A stretch of 64,000 nucleotides of DNA from Marchantia polymorpha subsp. ruderalis. Its lineage: Eukaryota > Streptophyta > Marchantiopsida > Marchantiales > Marchantiaceae. The stretch spans positions 3,170,001-3,234,000 of the forward strand of contig AP031358.1 of the NCBI GenBank assembly GCA_037833965.1, written 5' to 3'. Both the position numbers and the translations under genes were made by a program. Positions 1 to 9,659 of the stretch are shown piece after piece. The number at the start of each line of letters is the position of its first letter. The stretch's first letter is position 1. Under the pieces are notes generated by a model. It was not told the origin of the DNA and searched no databases. It saw only the letters and a list, made by a program, of their open reading frames with translations.

Positions 1-3000
1 TTTAAAGTTAAAAAAGAGAGATTTTGTGTTAGTTGTAACCCCGATACAAAAGCTCAGGTCCATGGGCGGTTTTCAGGTGTCCGTGGACGGTTGAGGCATG
101 CATTAGAAACTTGGCGTTAAGAAATGTTGATCATTTTACGAGCACCGTGAGCCCCTTTTGCCAATCCCTACAAGGAGACAACTACGATTCACGACTTTCC
201 TCTGTAACCTTTACTTCGTGTCTGTATAAATTTTTTACCACAAACAATGCCCATATATAACTTAATTTGAGGTTGCCATTGGAACTAATATTATTTTACA
301 CAATCCGTGAACTTTTAGTTACGTACTTCATCTCGTTTTGAAGTTCAAAGCAAAACAAAACATTGTTTTGTCCGGGCTTGGACTCATCGTACATAGTTCA
401 CGGAGTCTATACTCAAAGTCTTAACCTCATATAATTGTAAACAAAACAAATATTCATAGCCCGAACCTTGCTATGAACATACTTGTTTCTCTTAAGTAAG
501 CACTTCTCTCTTAAGTATGCAAAATCTTCCTATTATCAATTAGCACCTCTGTGTTAAGTATGCAAAATCTTCCTAGTATCAATTTGCATGTTTTACCTGT
601 ATATTACTTTATAGATAGAGAGCTATCTCGTCGCACATGTGGACACAAAACATGTAATCCTAACAAAGCGTTAGTTATCTATTTAACCTGGAGCCAGGTT
701 TGATAAAAAGTAGTAGGATAGCTTTCTTTTCTCGGAGAACAAAAGTCAACATTTTATCACTTAGCTAGTTAGTGCAAATCTATGCGACGAGTTTGTGCAT
801 CTGAACAAGACTTTAGAGTACACTCGTGAATTTCAGATTTTTTTTTGAGAGTTGACATTCTTTGCATTATTTTATGCTATGTGTGGAACTGTGCTATGCT
901 ATTATGCTGTGCGAATAACTGTTGAGATCAAAGAGAAATGTAGAATTTTCTTTGTAAATGTATTGCAAGTTTTATTAGAAATTCCCGTCTGCTCCGTACT
1001 ATGTCTTGGGTGAATTGCAGAATCATTTAAGGGTTTCACGAGAGGTTCACATCTCTATTAGGAAAAATTACAAGTCATAATCATAAGCTTCTATTGAAAC
1101 ATTTCAAATACATTATAGACCACTCGGTCACAATGTGCGACACCACTGTCGAGACTGCAGTTTAATTGGCTTCTCACATGTTGCAGTCGTATTACAAAGC
1201 GCCATTCTATCACTATTAGATATGAAAGCTCCTGCCATCTACAATTTTTTTATAAAAATTAGGGTTTAGCCCAACCCATTTAGAAAAAGTAATAGCAGAT
1301 CTCTGCAAGAAGGTTACGAATCCGTTTTCATGTCTTGTTTGCTTAGATCTATGACATAGGTTTCCACACGAAGTTTTGGTGATCTGGGGAAGATGTTAGT
1401 GAAGTACAGTATATCTATTGAGTATTTTGGACTTTGCCAGATTTTTGTGATCAACGACTGTTGGATCAGATATTGTTGGTGTCTTCATTCAGACACAAAG
1501 TATTAACAGTTATTCATCCGTAACATCGACAAAGTCAGTGTCATGGAGATAATAGTCCAACCGAATAGTTGCGACCGTGATGAGCAAATTCTTGGTAGTT
1601 GGTAAATAGTACCAGGCCATGTACTGTATTCAGGAATAGCAGTATCATAACATGTGAATGAAATCCATGGTGGTATAATCGCAATATACAAACAGTATTT
1701 TGATTTTCATTCTTTTGATACCTAAGGATATGAACAATTTATGACACGCCGTGTTCGTTCTTTCGCTTCTTGGGCATTGGAAGCGTATCTGGTCTTGATG
1801 ATTATGTGATATGGTCCACGATTTGTCTGATCACCTTGTGAAATACATTTCCATTCACATCCCAGTTGTCGAGTTTTCTTGTGTGGGAGGATATTCGATT
1901 ATGATGTTCAGTGTCCATGCTGTGGAACCTCTAATCATTGCACTTTGAAGAAATTTGATTGAAAGTTCATAAAAAACGGATAATAATTGTATTTTCAGTC
2001 TTTTCTGTCAGTTCCATAACAGGGTCAGAACTGACAAATTTTGTCTCAATAAAAAATTAGACTATATCGATCGAACGTCAGTGTAAGGAAAAGAATGAAA
2101 TCATACGAGAAGATGATGACCGATCTTCACTCTGACAGATCGACCACACTCAACGCAATATAGGCTATTTTTTTTTTGGATATAAAAGTAAGAGGCTATG
2201 GATATATTTGTAACAGTTCACAAGATAAACTGACAACTATGAAGACTCCCTCTCAGGGTTTGACAGGGGTAGCTGAAACATCTGGTCACCCCAGGAAGGT
2301 GCCACAAAACGTCGGACCTAGCCCCAACCTTTTAAATTGAGCAATCTTGATTTGTCGGGGTCACCCAGATGTGTACAGAAAAAAATATGAAGGTTCTCAA
2401 AACTGTTTTAAGTTCTTCATCCTCTGTTTACAAGAGGGTGTCCCCGGGTTCTGCCCTAAAAAGCCTGGGGGTAACCCCCTGTTAGCGAGAGGGAGTTTGG
2501 CGGTTTCCTCCCGTTGTCCCCCTATCCCCGAAGTCACTTAACTATTCCCGGGGGAATATTAAACGCCGCTCCCACTTCCAAGAGCCACGTAGGGGCTTCA
2601 TCGACCATTGAAGTATTCATCCTTAATTCGTAAACTTTTGGAACCATATCTTAGTACAACCATGAGGAAGGAGTAAGCAGCTGAATTTATACCCAACATC
2701 CTCTTGTGGTCCACCAAAACCTTTGTCATGCTAGCCACTTGAACGAGCATCACAACAGTAAGAACATCCTCGGTTTCCAAGAATCAGTTAATAGAAGTAC
2801 AAGTCGTATGCATGCTACACATAGCCAGGGACAGGAGAAGTTCTTCAGATGCGTTCTTTTGAGGGAAGCTATAACTTTTAAGGACATTTTAATGAGGGTC
2901 TAATTTTACTTCGTTTCATTGTAGTTCACTTTATTTAGAGGGAAGGAACGCACGCAGTTTTATACCCTGCAAACTGATGTGACTAATTAAAACTGAGGAA

Positions 3001-3574
3001 AATGGTGAAATATACGGGGAAAAAAAGTTGCTAAGTGGATAAAAAATTGAAGTAAGACCCAAAGTAGAAAACGAATTGGCTATTGGGCTAGGGCCAATAT
3101 CATCATGGCTCCCATCAGTGTGAAGCAAAGCAGAGCGAAAATATTTAAAGATGAAAGTTCTAATGATTCTTCCTTGCTTAAATCAAGTACAAGCCACCAC
3201 AAATGATTAGCAAACATGAAAATATCATCATGAGATGTTAAACTTTTGATTATTAACGGAGCCAAAGAAGAGGCATACTGCAGTCCTTTGCTGTAATTAA
3301 AACGATCAGAGAGTGCCGCATTAAGTGAAAACTAGTCGTCCACATAAAATATATTGTGGAAGACATGCAGCTTATAATGTGCGGCACAAGTGTGATCAAT
3401 GACCACAACACCAAATCTAGAATGGATTACAATAATATGATTATTACTGTAAGCACCAATCAGACCATCACATACATTAATGCTCTGAATTTGCTTGGGA
3501 AACATAATTGCATGTTAACACTTTGACCCACGACTAGCTAAACATTGGCAAGTCCTGACATGTAGATGTGGTTA
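1..3574. other. AT-rich spacer, no gene recognised
   Basis: No open frame here reaches a convincing length or shows a motif I recognise on either strand. The stretch holds a 43-bp tandem repeat (492-596) and, at about 2240-2590, a block that is clearly richer in G and C than its surroundings, with runs such as GGGGGTAACCCCC. That block could be an old inserted element or a captured fragment; I could not assign it. Confidence 0.6.
492..596. repeat. 43-bp tandem repeat, about 2.4 copies
   Basis: Two full units (511-553 and 554-596) begin TTAAGTATGCAAAATCTTCC and are preceded by a partial, diverged unit from 492. The units differ at a handful of positions, so the duplication is not very recent. 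No gene is attached to it. Confidence 0.8.
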
Positions 3575-3602
3575 AACTCCGTCCGCTATAGCGGACCGAG
3601 TT
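3575..3602. repeat. 28-bp palindrome
   Basis: The core GTCCGCTATAGCGGAC (3581-3596) is a perfect 16-bp palindrome with no loop; it extends to AACTC/GAGTT on either side with one mismatched pair. It sits at the left edge of an AT-rich foldback (see 3619-4185) and may be the end of an unclassified MITE. Confidence 0.8.
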
Positions 3603-3618
3603 ATCTTCGAGTTTAATA

Positions 3619-4185
3619 TACAGAGTTAAATCTCTCAATATCAACATTGGAATGGCAATAATCGGAATTATCTGGAACATCCCAACCCCATCGGGTGTCG
3701 CCACTAAGAAGGGTCATTTATAGAATTATAAAATACATAGATTTTCATATTGTACATTACATCAGTCCTGGTATATTTCTATAAAAGTGTTGTTTGTTTA
3801 AAAATGATTCTATTTGTAATTCACGGCAGTTAACATAGAGATTATAATTACGTTTGAATTTCTATTGATAAAATTTTTTGAATTAAACAATTGATAATAA
3901 TATACATCACAAAATATTTTATTGCAACCTAGAAAAAATTTATTTATGAGATAGATTTTTAAATAAACGTTTTTCACATTCTTATTTCTCTATTTTTTGT
4001 ATCTGTATTGTAATCATGATAAGAATTTTATCTCCTAAATAATCACTATTAGATAATATCATATTATTATTGATAATGTAATGACATACTATTCTTATTG
4101 AATAGATTTACAAGTTATAAAATAATAATTTTCAAATTGTACATCATTAATGAAAAAATATATTATTTGGAGATTTAACTCTGTA
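3619..4185. repeat. AT-rich foldback flanked by 16-bp inverted repeats
   Basis: TACAGAGTTAAATCTC at 3619-3634 recurs as its exact reverse complement at 4170-4185. The roughly 535 bp between them is extremely AT-rich and has no coding signal. This is the size and shape of a MITE, but no target duplication could be fixed, so the family is unknown. Confidence 0.45.
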
Positions 4186-4302
4186 ATATTATAATTCTAA
4201 TATTTTCATTTCACCCAAAATTCTTGTATTATATAAATTCAGCATACTAGTTGAAGTGTGGTTTACTACATATCCACTACATTAATACTGATTTCGTTCA
4301 CG

Positions 4303-4341
4303 TATTAGGTACCCGGGGGTTGGCAACCCGGGTACCTAATA
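4303..4341. repeat. Perfect 15-bp-stem hairpin
   Basis: TATTAGGTACCCGGG (4303-4317) pairs exactly with 4327-4341 around a 9-base loop. The GC-rich stem stands out against AT-rich flanks. There is no coding sequence immediately before it, so a terminator role is not supported; an element end or a cruciform is more likely. Confidence 0.85.
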
Positions 4342-4599
4342 TGGTTGGAAAAACTGTGATTTTACTCAATAAATTGGACGGAGCTAAAAATGGATGAGAA
4401 TTGGACGCAAAGACAGTGAGACATGGCGGATGGCTTCTATAAACTGCTTCGGAGAAAAATAAGCATGACTTTAATTGGTTGGACGTGGGCAACATCGAGA
4501 TTGGATGTAGTTAGTTAGAGATGCCATAAGTGAGTTAAGTGACACAAAGAATCAAATGGCGCCTCAGAAGTTTACAAATTTGAGAGTCCACAATCCATC

Positions 4600-5885
4600 G
4601 TGGGGGAATAAGCTGCTTGGTAGATAGAGGTCAGACCAGTCTTAATTGTTATCTTGGATGGAGGGAAACGCATCGAGAACAAGAGTGACGCTTTTAAGGC
4701 CAGAGACTGGGAGAGATTAATATAACCCACTGATTACTGGTGTGTTCCCAAGGAAGAACTCAAAAGGGAAAGGAAGGCAATAAATGGAGCCTTAAAAGAC
4801 GAAGGGAATGGCGAGTGGTATACCATAAAAAGAGGGTACATGCAGCCGAGGACGAGAGGCGAGACACAGAGGGAGAGAGTGGGGAGGGAGGGGGGGGCTG
4901 CATGGGCTGCTGCTGCTGCTGCTGCTGCAGGAGGACTCCAGGAGTGATTGAGAAGAGAGCAAGAAGCGGCCGAGGGCACGAGGCCTGAGCTCAAAGCACG
5001 GAGCTGTCAGTGTCAGAAATCGCTGCATGCAAGCACAATGTGGGTTTGGTGATTCGAAAGCACGCAGAATTTTAGAAGAATTTCAAATCTGTCCGGCCAG
5101 AAAAAGGAGACGGACGCGAAATGCGCAAGGCCTTGAAGACAATTTGGAAGGTTGACTGAGTGTGCTGCTGGCGAGCCTACCCGCGCTGAGTCTGCCTTCT
5201 CCCAATCCTGGAGCCATCAAATCAAGTCCATCCCTGACCTGAATACACTGCACGCTCTGTCTGTCCGTCCGTCTTTCTTGGCCCCATCTCCCACTTCTCT
5301 CTCTATACCTCTCTCTCTCTCTCGGCTTTGAATGGCATGAATAGGACTGACGTCCACTCCTGCGGTTGGTGGAGAATCAATGCACGCGTCACAACCGGCC
5401 TCGCTCTCGAGTTTAGCTCATCTGATTGATGGTGAGTGGTACGAGCAAACAGAGCATCAGCTCCTTACGATTCAACGACCTTCATTCTGTCTTGTGACAT
5501 TTCTTCTCCTGATCGCCGCAGCCAGCCACACAGCCCGTGCTCCCATTTCCCCCCACACTCACTGCGCTCCCCCGCAAGTCCAACATCAATGTTTGCACTT
5601 CCTTGTTCCGTCTGTCAGTGGGATGAAGTCACATCACGTACTAGCGACGAGTGAGCGAGAACCAAACTGCCCATGAACCCATTTCCTTCTGCAAGCGTCC
5701 ACTCGGAGCTTCCTTTCCTGTCTGACGGCTTGATAAGAGTCTGATCACCTACCTCATCACACTGCTGTTGTTGCTCATGAAGTTGTTTGCGCAGATTTAA
5801 GGCGCTGGCGCTCGGTTCGTCGTCGGCCTCAAGCTGGACCTGAGAATCGGGAGCGAAGAGCTCGACCGAAGTGCCACGGAGCACC
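4600..5885 (+). promoter_or_regulatory. Promoter and long 5' leader of the 5886-6344 gene
   Basis: Base composition rises sharply from about 4.7 kb. Within it are a (GCT)7 run at 4906-4928 and a CT-rich tract at about 5296-5323, of the kind found near plant transcription starts. Several upstream ATGs lie in the leader; the largest upstream frame (5380-5676, 98 codons) ends before the main ATG and could damp translation if it is in the mRNA. The transcription start cannot be fixed from sequence. Confidence 0.45.
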
Positions 5886-6344
5886 ATGAAGCTTGGCGGT
5901 CAGGGTTGCTTGAAGCTGAATCAGGGGTGCCTGACATTGACCAATCAAGGTTGTCTACTCCCATTGCTGCGAAGGCGAGTCTCTGCGAAAGGGAGACCTG
6001 TGCGGATTAATGGCGACGACGACGACGACGACGACTTGGAAGTGAATCAGACCATCGTGATCACTCCCCAGAAAGAGCAGTCCGAGTCCGCGGCGCACAA
6101 CAAACCTCCGCCTCCGACGAGGATCAATTTCAGGCAAGAGACGCCTTCGAACGTGGACTCCGAGACCACAGCTCGTCTGACTCTCGCCAAATTCTTCGCA
6201 ATTCTGCGCGACGCGTATGTGTGCACCATGATGTCGTTCGCCACCAAGGGAGGATTGGGGGCTGTCACCATGGGAGGCAATATCAACCTTCCCTCTTCTG
6301 TACCAGCACGCCCCGCCGTCAAGCCCGCCATTATGAGCAGCTGA
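5886..6344 (+). CDS. Small plant protein, 152 aa, family not recognised
   Basis: One uninterrupted frame of 153 codons including TGA. I chose ATG 5886 because it is the first ATG of the frame and has a good context (CACCATGA). The N-terminus carries a threefold QGCL-type repeat (GGQGCLKLNQGCLTLTNQGCL, residues about 4-24) followed by a basic patch (LLRRR). Next come a run of seven Asp (about residues 44-50, a GAC microsatellite), a polar Pro-rich middle, and a hydrophobic C-terminal segment with the stretch LRDAYVCTMMSFATKGG. No signal peptide or clear membrane helix. The CT-rich leader upstream and an AATAAA at about 7139-7144 downstream fit a real transcription unit. The conserved-looking RDAYV segment suggests a known plant family of small proteins, but I cannot name it or its function. 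Confidence 0.6.
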   Translation: MKLGGQGCLKLNQGCLTLTNQGCLLPLLRRRVSAKGRPVRINGDDDDDDDLEVNQTIVITPQKEQSESAAHNKPPPPTRINFRQETPSNVDSETTARLTLAKFFAILRDAYVCTMMSFATKGGLGAVTMGGNINLPSSVPARPAVKPAIMSS

Positions 6345-7150
6345 CGGCCGCCACTTCACCTGCGCTCAATATACTCACGGAGCTTCTTTGTATTCGGCAT
6401 TCGCTTCGTATATATTGTCCTCCATCGTTCTCGATTATCGATTCCTCACAGCTCACGGCTCGATGTCCGCCCGCTTCGAGATTTCGGACGTCTACACGTT
6501 CTCGACGTCGACAGCAGAGGCGGACGGGGTCGGATCACTGAGAAACAATGCGCCGAATTTGTACACTAACTTCTCTCCACGAAGCTTGACATGGATTGAG
6601 AACACTCGTCACGAACGCAGTGACGAGCTTGTAGTCCGAGGGTTGACACGATAATAAGATCGGCCCAAGTTGGCCTGGATAAATATACTCAATTGATCAG
6701 CATCCGGTTGCGGGGGCGATCATACCGCCGGCAGTCTCAGGGATTTTTCGACAAGGATCCGGAGAGGGCTCTGTGTGGAGAAAGCGTAAATTTGGTTTCA
6801 GCATGGATTGAAGCTTCGGAAGGTGCGCTCCAGCAGACGCGAATCGACGAATCCATCATTGACTACCTCGGTAGCTTGATGCAAGTGGACCGATTCAAGA
6901 TGTGGGTTTAGACAATCCTCGGAATGGTTCTACTCGACCATAGCTCACGAATGGGCAGTCGTCTCTTCTGTATTTATAGAGTACGTAGATTTTGGACCAT
7001 CCTGCTGACGCGCCTCTATCGAGTGGTCTTCGTGCGCTTCACGTACCAGGGCCTCGTTTGGCAACGCTGACAATGTTCCTGGATCGGAGGTAGTGTCTTA
7101 AAAGCTCGATTGTACTGCTTCAAATTCGCTATATTTATAAATAAAAGAAG
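6345..7150 (+). other. Probable 3' UTR of the small-protein gene
   Basis: No convincing frame continues after the stop at 6342-6344. The GC-richer composition persists until an AATAAA-bearing AT stretch at about 7130-7150, which is the best candidate for the poly(A) region. Short frames inside it look like chance. Confidence 0.3.
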
Positions 7151-8390
7151 GAAGCAATTCCGTATTGTGCATGACAGGCTCTGGTTCAGTCGATCAATTG
7201 ATCGAGGGATTCCTTGCCTCTGGATGAAATAATCGAATTCACCTTTACTGATTGGAATGCTAGGTCACGCGTTTGATTATTTCCCGTGAGTTATTGCTGA
7301 GATTTTCGGAGATGTGAAAATCTGAGCCTACATTGCCTTTGATATCGATACGATGGAGACGCAGGATCGATGAATCTCTGCTGCACGACACAGTTCAGCA
7401 GAGCAAGTAACGACTGCAAGAGCGGGTACTAGTCGACTGGCTCATATGAACGCCAGCCCACCACGACGTTCTGATGATGCAGTCAGGATCATACATTTCA
7501 CTCACGGCAGGCGTCAAGTACCAGAATTTCTTGTCAAAGGTGCTGAAGCTAGTGCCGTTGTTGGCTGGTGACCGACACTCCTGCCAAAGCTTGCATGTGA
7601 CCGACCCCACAGCGCCATGAACCGTCCGTGGAACAGCTTCGAATAAATTATTCGAAACGGGAACCAGTATTAAATCTTTTTCTGGATCACGAATCTACAA
7701 CATTTCGTAGCATGTTCCTGAAATTTTTGAGCATTTCAGTCGCTTCGCTGGTCTGTCTGTTAATGTCGTTCGTTTGGTTCAAGCTGAGACGTCAGAGGAT
7801 GCTTTTGATGGTGGTTCTGTGATCGGCAATGAAGTAAGACATTTGCTATGACGTAGTTTCTTCCGTTTGACACTTTTATTGCATAACGAATTTCTCTACG
7901 TGACAGAAACCAGCGACGATTGATTTGGAAACGCTTTTACAATTGTCTTTCCCAAGGTACAGAATTGGAGTACGTGACAGTGAGGACAAACGAACTCGAA
8001 CTTTTCAGAGACAGAGAAGAGAAGTAGAGCGAGTGAGCGAGGTGCAAACTGCCAACAGGATCACAGAGAGAAGTCAAGGGAATGTTGGAAGTTGGCAGTT
8101 GGAACAGACAGAGCGTGATATTCATCCACTTGCATGTGACAACTTGCCCCACACGGACAGAGTAGTAGCAAGACATCGCTTCGAGCGCACGCACATTGGT
8201 GGCATTGCGAAGATCTGGAGTTGGTCGGCAAAACTTCGCGGTCACCTCGCACACCTTACGCGCGCAACATGTCAGGAACGTCAATCCACAACAGACGAGC
8301 GTCTCCCACTCTCTCCCGCCCCCACTCTCTCGTGCGACGTCGACCGAACCGCTTGCAATCGTCCTCGAGTGGGGCAAGGCCAAGTGCCCT
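7151..8390. other. Gene-like composition but no readable gene
   Basis: Frames here are open for up to about 215 codons but rich in Arg and Ser with no domain, as expected from GC-rich noncoding DNA. A minus-strand frame at 7395-7610 (containing DKKFWYLTPAVSEMYDPDC) reads more like protein but lacks an ATG and is probably a fragment. A 19-base palindrome, TTCGAATAAATTATTCGAA, lies at 7638-7656. Confidence 0.4.
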
Positions 8391-9372
8391 CGAGGCGAAA
8401 GCTGTGGACAGTTTCGATGTGGACTTCACCTTCCACTGCAATGTACTGCTTCTCCCATCAGCAGTACCTTCTCCGACCATCGGATTCGAGGAAAAGCCAT
8501 TATGAGCAGTACCGCGCCCAGTCTGGATTAATGCGCCTGGCACGGCTGTTCAGAAAGACTCTGAATCTGTAGTGGACCGGATGGTGCCTGCACGTCAGCA
8601 CAAGGCGAAAATGTTCAGGTCCCGGCGTTCATTAAGAACGACGGAGCAGTTGTCGAGGAAGGAGCCAAAATACCTGTGTGCTCCAACGAGTGGGCTCGGA
8701 GGCTGCTGGTGCAGGTGCATGTTTATGACGGTGGCTCAAATCACTGCCTGTGTCGGAATTTCATTCACGAGTAACTGACATTTGACCATGCAGCTGACGA
8801 AACAATGGAGTTTGAATGTCCAGAGGAAGTCGGTCCTTCTGTCCGATGGAGCGGATTGCACGTTCCATCCTAGAAGATCGTTTTGTGTGAAGCTGCCTAT
8901 TTCTACTGCTGAAAAATTTCTCCTCACTCCCGCACAAGGATCTTGCATTGATATCACATGTAGAAGGAGATTTCAGCCGAGGGTTACAGAAGATGTACAC
9001 CGAAGAATCCTTGGAACTTCAATCCGATCTCGTCCTTTATTGTTTTCATCGCTTCAGATGACGAAGTTCTCCGCCCAATAAGTTGGAAATGGAAATGGTC
9101 TTCCGAAAGTACGATTCGATAGGCATAATTGCCATGCCACAGCGGGAAAATCGAGTACAAAACACTCTTTGTTATTCGTAAAATGTCCCCCAGACGATTT
9201 TAAAGTGCTGATGGTGTATTTCGAGTTGGCTCTCTACCTCTGTCTTGTAAAACAGGGGTGGCTGGGGATAGTGAGTCTTCGACTTCGACCTGAAGATTTA
9301 GAAGCCATTGACTGCTGCCGTATATGTGGTGACGTCGTCGAGGAAGGAAGCTTGACGCAAGCATGCTAAGCT
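8391..9372 (+). pseudogene. Decayed unrecognised gene, plus strand
   Basis: Protein-like text jumps between frames on the + strand. One frame gives VDSFDVDFTFHCNVLLLPSA at about 8.40-8.45 kb and continues past a stop with PVWINAPGTAVQKDSESVVD up to about 8.57 kb. A second frame (8565-8774, no Met, ends TAA) gives VQVPAFIKNDGAVVEEGAKI and then VCSNEWARRLLVQVHVYDGG. A third piece near 9.30-9.37 kb ends CRICGDVVEEGSLTQAC. The VVEEG segment occurs in two pieces, so a repeated domain is possible. I do not recognise the family. Some pieces could instead be true exons of a spliced gene: 8574 follows a plausible TAG acceptor. At least two frame changes or stops would be needed if it is one exon. Confidence 0.35.
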
Positions 9373-9659
9373 CAAACGTATTTACAGTTGATAGTTCGCT
9401 TTTACTCGGCTGTCAACCAGAGTAACAGCAGAATGCCGCTGCTAATCAGCGAGAGCTTTTTCCTCTGTAATAAATGGAGATTTCAAGAGGTCCTGAACCC
9501 CTCGGTCCTGCGTTAGCCGCGATCTAGATGTACTAATCTTGAAGGTTTGCAAATGCTTTTGATACGTTTATGGCGCCGACGTGCAGTCCCATGGCATCGG
9601 TGGATTGAATGGCGGTTAAATCAGAGACATTACTGAAGGGTCGTGATGGCTTCACCCGA

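Noticed and set aside
5955-6359. 134-codon minus-strand frame opposite the small-protein gene
   Set aside because: Its Val run is the complement of the Asp-encoding GAC repeat; the + strand frame has the better start, context and composition.
7925-8572. 215-codon open frame on +
   Set aside because: Arg/Ser/Thr-rich with no domain, and overlapped by equally open frames on the other strand; typical of GC-rich noncoding DNA.
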